Shown: positions 1 through 7,652, counted from the first letter of the stretch. The stretch is 64,000 nucleotides of DNA from Gillisia limnaea DSM 15749 (GCF_000243235.1 NZ_JH594606.1:3248459-3312458), one strand, 5' to 3'. The notes: generated by a model not told the origin, from the sequence alone. A program made the numbers and translations.

Positions 1-371
1 ACTTTTTGGAGCTTGTTTCGCACATCCTTCGCTACTTCACCAAGTTTATCATTTTTTACAGACATCATGGAAGCAACCGGATCTACCGCACTCACTTCTA
101 CTTTTCCGTTTTCAAGCTCCTGAACGATGACGTTGCAGGGAAGCATCGCTCCTATATGGGGTTCATGTTGGATGGCCTGATATGCCATATTGGGATTGCA
201 TGCACCAAGAATTTTATATTTTCGGAAATCCACATCCAGCTTCTTCTTAAAAGTTTCTTTTACATCGATTTCTGTAAGAATTCCGAAACCTTCTTTTTTC
301 AATTCTTCGGTAATCTTTTCTATTGCCTGGTCAAACTTATAATCTACTGTTTTGGAAAAATAATAACTCAT
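1..371 (-). CDS. DUF302 family protein, 3' end outside window
   Basis: The first 123 codons of a minus-strand gene start at an ATG at 369-371 and run off the left edge of the window without a stop. The protein resembles DUF302 family proteins: it begins MSYYFSKTVDY, has an amphipathic helix (AIEKITEELKKEGF) followed by a beta strand (GILTEIDV), then the typical KILGACNPNMAYQAI and GAMLPCNVIVQEL segments with two conserved cysteines. DUF302 proteins are usually about 125-160 residues, so only a short C-terminus is missing. Their function is unknown; they are small soluble alpha/beta proteins. A near-palindrome (436-449) lies in the upstream region. Confidence is high for the family and nil for a specific role. 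Confidence 0.85.
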   Translation of the reverse strand, partial: MSYYFSKTVDYKFDQAIEKITEELKKEGFGILTEIDVKETFKKKLDVDFRKYKILGACNPNMAYQAIQHEPHIGAMLPCNVIVQELENGKVEVSAVDPVASMMSVKNDKLGEVAKDVRNKLQK

Positions 372-749
372 TTTCGTTTTTTTTAGGTTAATACTAAATT
401 GTTTACAAAAGTTACTCAATAAAAGTTTCTAACCTGCAACAATTGTTACATAGCTGAAAAGTTTAATATTTATTTAAGATAGATTTTTTTTAAAAGAAAT
501 ATTCAAAGTATTATACCAGTATCCTGACAAATTTTTAAATTGAAACGTTCCGGTTTGAATAACATTTAGATATTGAAGAGGTTGTAACTTTCACCCTTTT
601 AGGTAGATGAGTATTTTTTCAAAAGAAGAGGTTAATTTCATCGATTTAAATCACAAACTCTTCATAAATTCAATACCTAATCGATCATCTTCAACCGGAA
701 TTTTTAAGGATCGCACTTATTTTCATTAATTTAGAATAAACCTTGTACC
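372..749. other. Intergenic gap with one unassigned 40-codon frame
   Basis: This 378-base AT-rich gap lies between two divergent genes and should contain both promoters. It holds the near-palindrome at 436-449. A plus-strand frame of 40 codons from ATG 607 to TAA 729 (starts MSIFSKEEVNF) has plausible composition, but I cannot tie it to any family and do not call it a gene. No terminator or RNA gene was seen. Confidence 0.5.
436..449. promoter_or_regulatory. Near-perfect 14-bp palindrome upstream of DUF302 gene
   Basis: GCAACAATTGTTAC differs by one base from the perfect palindrome GTAACAATTGTTAC at 25605-25618. It sits about 65 bases upstream of the DUF302 start. It could be a dimeric regulator's operator, but two occurrences in an AT-rich window are weak evidence. 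Confidence 0.25.
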
Positions 750-1646
750 ATGAGTGAGAAAAATTCTGTTGAAACGATTATTGAGAAGCATGAAGCTTCC
801 GGGAAGTATTTTAATGTTAACGGCATAAATTGTTTTGCACTTGACCAGGGGAGCGGTGAAGCCGTTCTTTGTCTGCACGGTGTTCCCACTTCTTCTTTTT
901 TATACCGAAAAATTGTACCGGCAATAGCCGAAAAAGGTTTTAGAGGCGTCGCTATTGATTTCCCGGGTTTAGGGTTTTCTGACAGACCAGAGGATTTTGA
1001 TTATTCTTTTTCATCTTTTGCTAAGTTTGGTGCCGAAGCAGCTAAAAGTCTAGGTTTGGATAAATATCACCTCCTAATTCATGATGTAGGTGGTCCTGTT
1101 GGTTTTGCGCTAGCTGCAGAAAACCCAGATAAGGTTTTGTCCATTACTATTCTTAATACCTGGATCGATGGGGTGAATTTTAAAAAGCCGTGGCCTATGC
1201 GACCTTTTGAAAAACCTGTTTTGGGCGAGATAGAATTGGCTAGCCTAATACACCCTACCTGGCAGATAATGTTCAACAAAATGGGAGTAAATGATAGTTC
1301 TGGAATTCCAAAAAATGAAATTAACGCTTATATTGATATATTAAAACGAAACGATGGGGGGGATGCTTTTTTGAAACTGATGCGGAATTTTGACGATTCA
1401 ACAGAATTTAGAAGTTTATGTTATAAGGCGGTGCAAGATGTGCCTTATCCTGTGCAGGCAATCTGGGGAGCAGATGATCCATTCTTAACACTCGAGCGCT
1501 ATGGGCAGGAAATCAAAAAGGTGGCAGGACTAGCAAAAATTCACGAACTAAGTTCACGCCACTTTTTACAGGAAGAGAAACCTATGGAAATAGTAGAAAA
1601 GATTGAGGAGATCATTCAGGTGTCTAAACAAATGCTACCAAGATAG
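750..1646 (+). CDS. Alpha/beta hydrolase, haloalkane dehalogenase-like
   Basis: A 298-residue alpha/beta-hydrolase with the haloalkane dehalogenase pattern. It has an HGVPTSS oxyanion segment (43-49), nucleophile elbow HDVGGP with Asp112 in place of the serine of esterases, a WGADDP acid segment (239-244) and the catalytic His271 in RHFLQEEKP. The Asp nucleophile and the HFLQEE ending are family hallmarks. However, the two halide-stabilising residues of characterised enzymes (Asn of HGNPTSS and Trp of HDWG) are both Val here (45 and 113), so dehalogenation is doubtful; another ester or epoxide substrate is possible. No signal peptide, so cytosolic. It is a single-gene unit with no recognisable operon partner. 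The ATG at 750 fits the family's usual length of about 290-310 residues. Confidence 0.8.
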   Translation: MSEKNSVETIIEKHEASGKYFNVNGINCFALDQGSGEAVLCLHGVPTSSFLYRKIVPAIAEKGFRGVAIDFPGLGFSDRPEDFDYSFSSFAKFGAEAAKSLGLDKYHLLIHDVGGPVGFALAAENPDKVLSITILNTWIDGVNFKKPWPMRPFEKPVLGEIELASLIHPTWQIMFNKMGVNDSSGIPKNEINAYIDILKRNDGGDAFLKLMRNFDDSTEFRSLCYKAVQDVPYPVQAIWGADDPFLTLERYGQEIKKVAGLAKIHELSSRHFLQEEKPMEIVEKIEEIIQVSKQMLPR

Positions 1647-1690
1647 AGTTGCTAATATTGATGAGGGTTAACCATCTCTATAAAATCGTT

Positions 1691-1950
1691 TCAATTTATT
1701 GGGAGGTATACATCGATAAACAATTGTCTTATGGTGCCATTTTTCTAAAATCTTCTACCGGAAGTTAAAACATAGCCTTTTAGCTTTTTAAACTTTCCTC
1801 TTTGCCGAAGCCTTTTTTGAATTTCCATATCTTCCATAAAAGAAATAGCTTTAAAACGCCAATTAAATCAAATCCCTCCTTTTTTACGAAAATAGCGTGA
1901 TCACCATAGGTGAAAAATTCCAGGCTTAAACGGCTGCACCTGGAAGTAAA
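1691..1950 (-). pseudogene. Decayed glycosyltransferase fragment (TIGR04283-like)
   Basis: Minus-strand reading gives two frames that together resemble the C-terminal half of TIGR04283-type glycosyltransferases. One frame reads SLEFFTYGDHAIFVKKEGFD (equivalent to the family's YGDQAIFVRR segment). After an apparent one- or two-base deletion near 1835-1845 a second frame reads AISFMEDMEIQKRLRQRGKF and ends in GYVLTSGRRF, followed by an in-frame TAG. Beyond the stop the frame still reads GTIRQLFIDVYL, as in intact relatives. The first half of the gene is absent. The combination of a frameshift, an internal stop and a missing N-terminus makes this a dead remnant. Family assignment is from memory of the motifs. 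Confidence 0.6.
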
Positions 1951-2196
1951 TTAAGAAAGGGATGATTGGGGATAATCAAATCGAATATAATCTTCAAATA
2001 GTTAAGGAAAAAGCAATGCTAAATGGGATTTCTCCTCAGCAAATATTAGGAAATCTGACTTATTGTTACAGGAACATCCAATTTCAAATTTATATGATGA
2101 AAATTCTAGCGATGGTATTGAGGTCGCACTTGCTCTTGATGATAAGGAAAAATCCAGATGTAATGTATAGGATTGAATCGAAGTATAAACAAACCA
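1951..2196. other. Unassigned sequence between remnant and terminator
   Basis: No convincing gene. Two overlapping plus-strand frames show protein-like stretches (one containing LNGISPQQILGN, the other LLLQEHPISNLYDENSSDG), which could be pieces of another frameshifted relic. I cannot assign a family to either and do not call a CDS. Confidence 0.3.
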
Positions 2197-2228
2197 AAAA
2201 CCCCATTTCTACTTAGAAATGGGGTTTT
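2197..2228. terminator. Bidirectional hairpin terminator
   Basis: A perfect 14-bp inverted repeat (AAAACCCCATTTCT, 2197-2210, and its complement, 2215-2228) surrounds a 4-base loop. The A-run on one side and T-run on the other suit termination in either direction. It lies 39 bases past the stop of the minus-strand gene at 2268-4076. Confidence 0.8.
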
Positions 2229-2267
2229 AAAATCATCCATAAGATCAGAAAGTCAAACTTTCAATGT

Positions 2268-4076
2268 TTATTGTAAAACGGGTAAATTGATGGACTGTAT
2301 GTGGAAAACAGATTTCTGCAATTCCTCTTTCATTTTATTTTTATAGATCTCCGATTCTTCTTGCATTTCTTTTACAAGCGCATCATAGTATTCAATACCG
2401 CTCAATAAATTAGTTTTAAACTCCTCAAAATGCTTTAATTTTCGCTCGTTTATTGTTTCTACGGAATCTTCAATTTCATTTTTTAAATAATCTATGTAAA
2501 TCCCCAACTCTTTAACAAACAAGTTAGGCCTGTAGGTGTCATTAAGTAAGTTTATTTTCCCATATATATGATTCACCATTTCAGAAAGGGTGGATTTTTG
2601 GGAAAAATATGCCAAATTGGGTCCCGGACAAACCGAAACGCTATCGCCGTCTGCAGCTTTCAATAGTCCGAGATTTATATAAGGAGTCGTTACCAAACCA
2701 GTGCAAATACAGGATTTTTCAGTGATTTTTTCGTATTCTCTGCTACGTTGCTTTTCAGAAATATCTTTTTTGTCAAGTTCTTTTATTTTCAATTTCTGAT
2801 ATTGGCGGGAAGCGGTACAAATTGGTCTATCCGTAAATTCTTTGTTAAACAATTTCAAAAATTGACTTGGGCAGGAACTTCCCGGTTTTCCTTTTTCTAT
2901 TTTACTATCTCTTTCCAAATCCTTTGAGGAATCCCTCAACGCATTAAAGGGAATTCCCATTGGAGAGGTATTACTCAGGTAGAGGTTTTCTTTACCGGCA
3001 TTTAGAAGTTTTTCTAAGGTATTATCATCGACATTAACCACTTCAGGTACAAGCAAAAATGGGGTTCCCCATCCTATTTTGTCCAGGTTGTAATAATTTA
3101 ATAAAAAGTTGTGTTCCTTAGAGGTTCCAACCCCACCCTGAGCGGTAATCTTTAAGTCTAAGGGCTTGCTCAATGTCGGCCTTCCTGAAAGCGAAAGCGC
3201 TTCGTTTAGGATGCCATGAACTTCCCGAATTAATTCAGATTTATTTTGTTTAAATTCTTCCAGGATTGGGCCCATAAGGAATCCATTGGTTGCAAAAGCG
3301 TGGCCACCACAATTAAGTCCGGACTCAACTCGGTATTCAGAGATCCAGATACCTTTTTTTGCCAGGAATTTCCCCTGCACTAAAGCCGAGCGGTAATCAC
3401 TTACCTTTAATATTATTTTTTTGCCGAGCTTTCCTTTTTCGTCAGGAAAAAAATCTTCAAAATTTGATAAATAACTGTATAATCTTGGGCTTAACCCAGC
3501 TGAAAGTACCAAACCTGAATGACTTAAGTTGGAGCTTGCATACCCTCTCACGGCAGCGTGCGCATCATTGAATTCTATAGCTAACTTTTCGCCCTTTTTA
3601 GTATAATTATCCTTATCAATCTTGGTCATAATGTTTACATCAATAGAACCAAGAACTAAATTTTCCTTTAATTCTTTTTGAAGCGAGGCTTTTGCTTTTT
3701 CATCTTTTTCCTCAAGCATTTTCAGGTATGCTTTTTTGAGCTGAGAAGAATCGGGAAGCATTTCAAAGTACTTTGTTAAATTGCTTCCTGCATCAAAAGA
3801 CTCTCTTTTTAGGTTTTTAAAATTATTTGAGACAATTAAATTGATAAGATTAAGATAAGCGGTCAATCGTTTTGCTCTGTAATCCTGCTGGTTGGTATCT
3901 ATTTCTGAATAAGACAACTTGTATTTTTTACAATAAAATTCCCTCATTCGTTCAGCCAATCCATCATCTACCAATGATATTACCGATGAAATTCCGAAAT
4001 GAGACACTTTTACCGGAGTATCTATTGTAAATCCAACTCCCATAACCGGGATGTGAAAACTGTTTGCTTCTAACAT
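2268..4076 (-). CDS. Large nitronate monooxygenase-like protein with cysteine motifs
   Basis: A 602-residue soluble protein without signal peptide. I know no precise function. Segments suggest a flavin-binding TIM barrel related to nitronate monooxygenases: ESGLNCGGHAF (251-261) resembles the family's AGGH motif, and ITAQGGVGT (310-318) followed by GWGTPFLLVPE (335-345) resembles the phosphate-binding half of such barrels. It is much longer than ordinary NMOs (about 320-360). The extra C-terminal part carries Cys402, Cys420, Cys456, Cys458 (SCICTG) and Cys483 (VCPGPN), which could bind a metal or Fe-S cluster. A predicted helical tail (about 500-600) is rich in Glu and Lys. It stands alone, with a good terminator downstream. 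Similar long proteins occur in Bacteroidota as uncharacterised proteins. Confidence 0.6.
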   Translation of the reverse strand: MLEANSFHIPVMGVGFTIDTPVKVSHFGISSVISLVDDGLAERMREFYCKKYKLSYSEIDTNQQDYRAKRLTAYLNLINLIVSNNFKNLKRESFDAGSNLTKYFEMLPDSSQLKKAYLKMLEEKDEKAKASLQKELKENLVLGSIDVNIMTKIDKDNYTKKGEKLAIEFNDAHAAVRGYASSNLSHSGLVLSAGLSPRLYSYLSNFEDFFPDEKGKLGKKIILKVSDYRSALVQGKFLAKKGIWISEYRVESGLNCGGHAFATNGFLMGPILEEFKQNKSELIREVHGILNEALSLSGRPTLSKPLDLKITAQGGVGTSKEHNFLLNYYNLDKIGWGTPFLLVPEVVNVDDNTLEKLLNAGKENLYLSNTSPMGIPFNALRDSSKDLERDSKIEKGKPGSSCPSQFLKLFNKEFTDRPICTASRQYQKLKIKELDKKDISEKQRSREYEKITEKSCICTGLVTTPYINLGLLKAADGDSVSVCPGPNLAYFSQKSTLSEMVNHIYGKINLLNDTYRPNLFVKELGIYIDYLKNEIEDSVETINERKLKHFEEFKTNLLSGIEYYDALVKEMQEESEIYKNKMKEELQKSVFHIQSINLPVLQ

Positions 4077-4405
4077 ATTAACAATTAGTAAGGTTATTAT
4101 TTCTATTTTCTTTGCAAAGATCCTTATGTCCTAGATTGGGTTTTCCCAGATGCAAATTTTATTTTTGACGCTGCTATTTTTCTCAAAGCAGGTTAAAGGA
4201 ATTACCTAAAAAATTATTTGCAACATGACGGCCAAAGCTATCTTATTTCCAAAACTAAATAATGTTTATGAGACTTTATATGGGGCAAATATGATATCTA
4301 TCATCTTAATCGATGTTTAATTTTATTCATGTATTTACTTTCAGAATTGTATTTTTACTTAGGATTCACAGGAAGAATTATATACTGCATCGTTTAGTGA
4401 TTGTT

Positions 4406-4441
4406 GTGGCACTCCGAAAGCTTTCGGGGCGAACCTGCGGC
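4406..4441. repeat. Interrupted tRNA-Pro fragment
   Basis: GTGGCA (4406-4411) and CGAACCTGCGGC (4430-4441) match consecutive parts of the intact tRNA-Pro gene (T-arm region, 7779-7800). Here the intervening GGATT is replaced by 18 bases containing the palindrome CCGAAAGCTTTCGG. This looks like a decayed copy of the tRNA 3' part interrupted by a small palindromic insert. Confidence 0.5.
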
Positions 4442-4470
4442 TTTCCCAAATTGAATAAAATAATCATATA

Positions 4471-4503
4471 AAAAAGCCTCTCATTTTTTAATGAAAGGCT
4501 TTT
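4471..4503. terminator. Hairpin with flanking A and T runs
   Basis: AAAGCCT-C-TCAT (4473-4484) pairs with ATGA-AAGGCTTT (4491-4503) around a T-rich loop. It has the A-run/stem/T-run form of a bidirectional terminator, but no gene adjoins it, consistent with a relic of lost neighbours. Confidence 0.5.
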
Positions 4504-4508
4504 ACTAA

Positions 4509-4523
4509 GTCGGGGTGGCAGGA
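4509..4523. repeat. Extra copy of tRNA-Pro 3' end (old att scar)
   Basis: GTCGGGGTGGCAGGA is identical to 15 bases of the tRNA-Pro 3' end (7772-7786) and to the attL-like copy at 4683-4697. A third copy outside the present element suggests an earlier insertion or excision at the same tRNA. Confidence 0.65.
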
Positions 4524-4596
4524 ATACCTCCCATTGGTCGGTGATCCTGAGTGGGGGTGTGACTAAAGCCAAGCCCTGGCAGGCTATCGCCTGCGT

Positions 4597-4654
4597 GCTT
4601 TTTAGTTTAACCCTTGCCCAGAAGCAAGCTTCCGGCAATGTTAAACTAAAAAGC
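4597..4654. repeat. 15-bp perfect inverted repeat
   Basis: GCTTTTTAGTTTAAC (4597-4611) is perfectly complementary to 4640-4654, enclosing 28 bases. A smaller hairpin (GCAGGC TATC GCCTGC, 4579-4594) precedes it. No gene overlaps convincingly. It may be a remnant of a small mobile element or a structured transcript. Confidence 0.5.
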
Positions 4655-4676
4655 CCCGCACTTTCGAGCAGGGCTT
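4651..4676. terminator. Terminator-like hairpin beside attL
   Basis: AAGCCC (4651-4656) pairs with GGGCTT (4671-4676) around a GC-containing loop. It shares bases with the right arm of the 4597-4654 inverted repeat and ends just before the att copy at 4683. T-run is weak. Confidence 0.35.
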
Positions 4677-4682
4677 AACTTT

Positions 4683-4698
4683 GTCGGGGTGGCAGGAT
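4683..4698. repeat. attL-like copy of tRNA-Pro 3' end
   Basis: Sixteen bases, GTCGGGGTGGCAGGAT, identical to the discriminator, acceptor strand and start of the T-arm of tRNA-Pro at 7772-7787. The match stops abruptly on both sides, as expected for the crossover segment of a tRNA-targeting integrase. Confidence 0.7.
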
Positions 4699-4757
4699 AA
4701 TTTATTTAAGAACAAACGCCCTATCCACAGTACTTTCACTGTTAATTATTTTGATGT

Positions 4758-4776
4758 TTCACCGAATGATTCACCA
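4758..4776. repeat. Left copy of 19-bp repeat (possible integrase arm site)
   Basis: TTCACCGAATGATTCACCA is repeated exactly at 7653-7671. Each copy contains two TTCACC units 10 bases apart. Both copies lie about 60-100 bases inside the element's att repeats, where arm-type sites of lambda-family integrases are expected. Confidence 0.55.
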
Positions 4777-5199
4777 AACTTCATAAAACAAAGAGCTTCA
4801 TATTATTTAGTCGTCTTTGTGCTGTAAAGATATGATTTTCTTTCAAACGACTCTCCTAAAAACTATTTTTCCATGTTTCTACTACTTTTTATAGTAGATG
4901 CAAATGAACAAGATTTAGAAGTTAGCCGGACTGCATAAGCCGGGCTTCATACTTTGCCCTTTTATAAGTCCTTTCCTAATTCTAAATCGTTGAATAGAAT
5001 AGCATCAAAAAAAGGTAGTAGCGAAGGCTCTGAAAGAAGTAAGTTGATTTAATAGTCAAGGAGAATTTGTTTTCAGAAAAATTTGAGGTTAATCAAAAAA
5101 GGAAAGTGCTCAGGATAAAAAAAGTAAATAGGTAAGCTGTATGATCAACCGTGATGTTATTTTCTATTCGTATTCTGTTTTTATTTTTGTAAAAAATGA

Positions 5200-5252
5200 A
5201 ATTAGGAATAGCAAGAGGGTAACACGCAGAGCGATGTTACATATTCCTAATT
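5200..5252. repeat. Nested hairpin inside the element
   Basis: AATTAGGAATA (5200-5210) pairs with TATTCCTAATT (5242-5252), and GTAAC (5219-5223) pairs with GTTAC (5236-5240) inside it. This gives a two-tier stem that could be a structured RNA or a protein-binding site. No adjacent gene explains it. Confidence 0.45.
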
Positions 5253-5300
5253 AATTGATTGTTAGTTATTTATAATATTTTAGTTTATCTATTTTTTACT

Positions 5301-5317
5301 GCATTTGCGACAAATGC
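5301..5317. repeat. Palindrome with repeated TTTGCGACA
   Basis: GCATTTG-CGA-CAAATGC is a 7-bp inverted repeat. The nonamer TTTGCGACA inside it recurs at 5346-5354, and another small palindrome (CCTGTAAACAGG, 5328-5339) lies between. The spacing suggests binding sites, function unknown. Confidence 0.35.
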
Positions 5318-5460
5318 CTTGAAATCCCCTGTAAACAGGCTCATTTTTGCGACAATATTTACTAAAAACTGCTTTTGGAAGTGATTTTACCAAATATATT
5401 TTTAAGATTTATAGAGGTTTGCCGTTTATATATCAGCCGTTAGACACGATTCAATTTATC

Positions 5461-5497
5461 AAAGCAAGATGTGTCATTGTCATGACAATCTTGCTTT
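5461..5497. repeat. 37-base near-perfect palindrome
   Basis: AAAGCAAGAT (5461-5470) is complementary to 5488-5497, and TGTCAT (5472-5477) to ATGACA (5482-5487), leaving a 4-base loop and a single bulge. It lacks a T-run on the plus strand. It could be the terminator relic of a lost gene or an operator upstream of the lipoprotein gene. Confidence 0.45.
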
Positions 5498-5655
5498 GCG
5501 CCCGGAGGTTGCAAAGATTATAAATTCAAAATTAAACAACTTTTTCAGGCTTTGAGCATCCAACAATAATTGGTTTCTAATAAGATTAATTGTAAAAAAA
5601 GTTTAATATCACTTCATTTAATTATTTTTATAACTTAAAGTAAAACCTACAACCC

Positions 5656-6189
5656 ATGAAAACGTCTTTAAATCTGCTATTAATTATTTTGTTTTTAAGC
5701 TTTGTTTCCTGCTCCAAACAAGACGATTGCGACAATCCTGTAGATTGTTTGCCGCCAGCAACTCAAACAGGAGCAGGCACTATTGGTTGTTTGATTAATG
5801 GCGAGGTTTTTAGACCGGGAGGAAGCCAATTTCCAGGGCCTACACAAAGAGCTGTTTATAACACTTCAGTAGAAGGAAAATATTATTTTTCCTTAACAGC
5901 AAAAAATAGAAGTACAAATAAATCAATTGGTATATTATTAAGAGATCAACAGATTGGAGAAGGAGAAACATATTTTTTAATCTCAGAAGGAGAATTTACA
6001 AATTTTGCAGTTTACAATATAAATATAATTGAATTTCAAACTAACAATGAATTTACGGGGGAAATTACCTTCTCAAAATTTGACGATATCAACGGAATAG
6101 TCTCAGGTACTTTTTGGTTTGATGGAATAAACGAAGAGGGAGAAATTGTAGAAATACGAGAAGGCCGTTTTGATATGAAATACAATTAA
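5656..6189 (+). CDS. DUF6252 family lipoprotein
   Basis: A 177-residue predicted lipoprotein. A hydrophobic signal segment (6-18) ends in FVSC with Cys19 as the lipidation site, followed by an SKQDD spacer. The mature part carries the DUF6252 signature: GAGTIGCLINGEVFRPG near residue 40-56 and the C-terminal IVSGTFWFDG plus REGRFDMKYN. DUF6252 proteins are Bacteroidota surface or periplasmic lipoproteins of unknown function, predicted to be beta-rich. It is the only intact cargo gene of the element inserted in tRNA-Pro, so it could have arrived by transfer. The ATG at 5656 gives a complete signal peptide. A truncated secreted ORF follows 30 bases downstream. Confidence 0.8.
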   Translation: MKTSLNLLLIILFLSFVSCSKQDDCDNPVDCLPPATQTGAGTIGCLINGEVFRPGGSQFPGPTQRAVYNTSVEGKYYFSLTAKNRSTNKSIGILLRDQQIGEGETYFLISEGEFTNFAVYNINIIEFQTNNEFTGEITFSKFDDINGIVSGTFWFDGINEEGEIVEIREGRFDMKYN

Positions 6190-6218
6190 CCAAATATAAA
6201 CCTAAAACCTACTTACTT

Positions 6219-6347
6219 ATGATGCAACACTACTTTTTTAAGAAAAAATCCTTCTTTTTCATTCTTTTGCTTTTGGGTTTTGCAATGCAGGCACAGCAAA
6301 ACATAAACCAATATTACAGCAATAAAATAAGTGGTTTTAACTTTTAG
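6219..6347 (+). pseudogene. Truncated secreted protein (signal peptide only)
   Basis: A 42-codon frame starts at tandem ATGs (6219, 6222) and encodes a basic-hydrophobic signal peptide (KKKSFFFILLLLGFAMQAQ) plus only about 17 mature residues ending NKISGFNF. Such a signal peptide followed by almost no protein indicates the 5' stub of a gene cut off by recombination. The stub overlaps the last 11 bases of the convergent integrase gene. The original gene is unknown; it probably formed an operon with the DUF6252 gene. Confidence 0.6.
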
Positions 6348-7557
6348 CCTCAAGTTTTTCTTTCAACAGCAACATATCCTCACTTAATTTATTTTCTAAA
6401 ACCCTGGCGTAGATCTGAGTGGTCGATAATTTTGTATGTCCTAAAAGTTTGGAAACCGTTTCTATAGGCACACCGTTAGATAAGGTAACAGTGGTTGCAA
6501 AAGTGTGCCTTGCAGAATGGAAAGTGATATTTTTTCTTATTTTCAATTGCAACATAACCTCCTTTAAATATTTATTCACCTTTTGATTGGAAAATACCGG
6601 GAATAAAAATTCGTCTTTTATACTATCGGCATATCGATCCATAATATTTTGGGCCTGAGACAAAAGTGGCACTTTTACAGTTTCATCCGTTTTTTCACGT
6701 TTGGTATAAATCCAGTTGCTGCCATCGATTCCTTTAATAATCTGATGAATGGTCAATTCTTTTAAATCTATATAAGAAAGCCCAGTATAGCAGGAGAATA
6801 TAAAAACATCTTTGACTTTTTGTAAGCTACTATTAGTAAATTCTGTAGTCTCTACTAACTGAAGTTCTCGCTTACTTAAATATTGTCGCTCGTTTTTCTC
6901 GAATCTGAATTGGAAATTGTCAAAAGGGTTTTTTACCAGCCATTCCAGCCTAATCGAAAGGTTCAACATCTTTTTGAAACGTTCTAAATGTTTCATCGTG
7001 CCGTTATTGCCACAAGTCTTTCGAGAAACCTTAGCAGAATACTTACGTAGGAACTGTTCAAAGTCGGTTACAAACCGATAGTTGATTTGTTTGATGTCGA
7101 TATCATTACAGCTCATTTTCTGCTTTAAAAACTCATTTAAATAGGTTTCAGTGGTACGATAATTTTTCATCGTGCCGGGTTTCAACACGTTTTTCATGTG
7201 GGAATTGTGATAGTTCATTAATTCCAACAAGGTTTTTTGGTGCTCATCATTTCCATAGAACCGGGCTTTGATACTATGAGCAGATATTACTTTGTTCTCG
7301 GATGATAGTTGCTTGTGGCAATCCAGAAACTTAGTATAAACCTGGTCTAAATACTGGTTTAAACTTCTTGCTTTTGGAGTAGTTCCCTTGGCACGTCCTT
7401 TTGAGACGTCCCAATGATTCACCGAAATTGATCTTTTTAAACTTATTTCCGAGCGTTTTCCATCCACGGTAACTCGGGCATAAATAAATAATTTCTTTGT
7501 CTCGTTATGGTGTTTACGAACAAAGAATAATACGGAAAAAGTAGTGTAATTAGGCAT
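6337..7557 (-). CDS. Tyrosine recombinase/integrase (IntDOT type)
   Basis: A 406-residue site-specific recombinase of the Bacteroidota integrase family. It has an N-terminal arm-binding domain (about 1-95), a SAM-like core-binding domain (about 105-210) and a C-terminal catalytic domain. Catalytic residues visible are Lys286 or Lys289, His347-x-x-Arg350 (HSARHTF), His374 (LLGHTKLST) and the nucleophile Tyr383. The first catalytic Arg is replaced by Ser261 (CYTGLSYIDL), as is known for IntDOT of CTnDOT, so this is typical and not a defect. It lies next to tRNA-Pro and is flanked by att-like repeats, so it is very likely the enzyme that inserted the 4683-7787 element. It reads away from the tRNA. 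The gene appears intact. Confidence 0.93.
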   Translation of the reverse strand: MPNYTTFSVLFFVRKHHNETKKLFIYARVTVDGKRSEISLKRSISVNHWDVSKGRAKGTTPKARSLNQYLDQVYTKFLDCHKQLSSENKVISAHSIKARFYGNDEHQKTLLELMNYHNSHMKNVLKPGTMKNYRTTETYLNEFLKQKMSCNDIDIKQINYRFVTDFEQFLRKYSAKVSRKTCGNNGTMKHLERFKKMLNLSIRLEWLVKNPFDNFQFRFEKNERQYLSKRELQLVETTEFTNSSLQKVKDVFIFSCYTGLSYIDLKELTIHQIIKGIDGSNWIYTKREKTDETVKVPLLSQAQNIMDRYADSIKDEFLFPVFSNQKVNKYLKEVMLQLKIRKNITFHSARHTFATTVTLSNGVPIETVSKLLGHTKLSTTQIYARVLENKLSEDMLLLKEKLEAKS

Positions 7558-7652
7558 TTCAAGCGTCTTAAATGAAACAATCAGTTTGCAAAGACGAAAG
7601 TCAAAACAGTTAAATGCCTTATGAAGTTACGTAAATATCTGTAATAAAATGA

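Larger units (their letters stand above)
4077..5655. other. Long non-coding stretch rich in hairpins and tRNA-Pro scars
   Basis: About 1.6 kb without a credible gene. Its left part (4077-4377) is featureless AT-rich DNA that must contain the promoter of the minus-strand gene ending at 2268. From 4406 to 4698 there are pieces of a tRNA-Pro gene, hairpins and att-like repeats. From 4683 on it belongs to the integrated element and holds an arm-site repeat (4758-4776) and several palindromes (5200-5252, 5301-5317, 5461-5497). Short frames here lack family resemblance. Confidence 0.6.

Noticed and set aside
1962..2216. 84-codon plus-strand frame after the glycosyltransferase relic
   Set aside because: No family resemblance, ends inside the terminator hairpin, and protein-like segments change frame; treated as unassigned or relic DNA.
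4378..4638. 86-codon minus-strand frame over the tRNA-Pro scar region
   Set aside because: It runs through hairpins and tRNA fragments and translates structured non-coding DNA.
6337..7557. Integrase inactivated by loss of first catalytic Arg
   Set aside because: Ser at this position is the known state in functional IntDOT-type integrases, so the protein is likely active.
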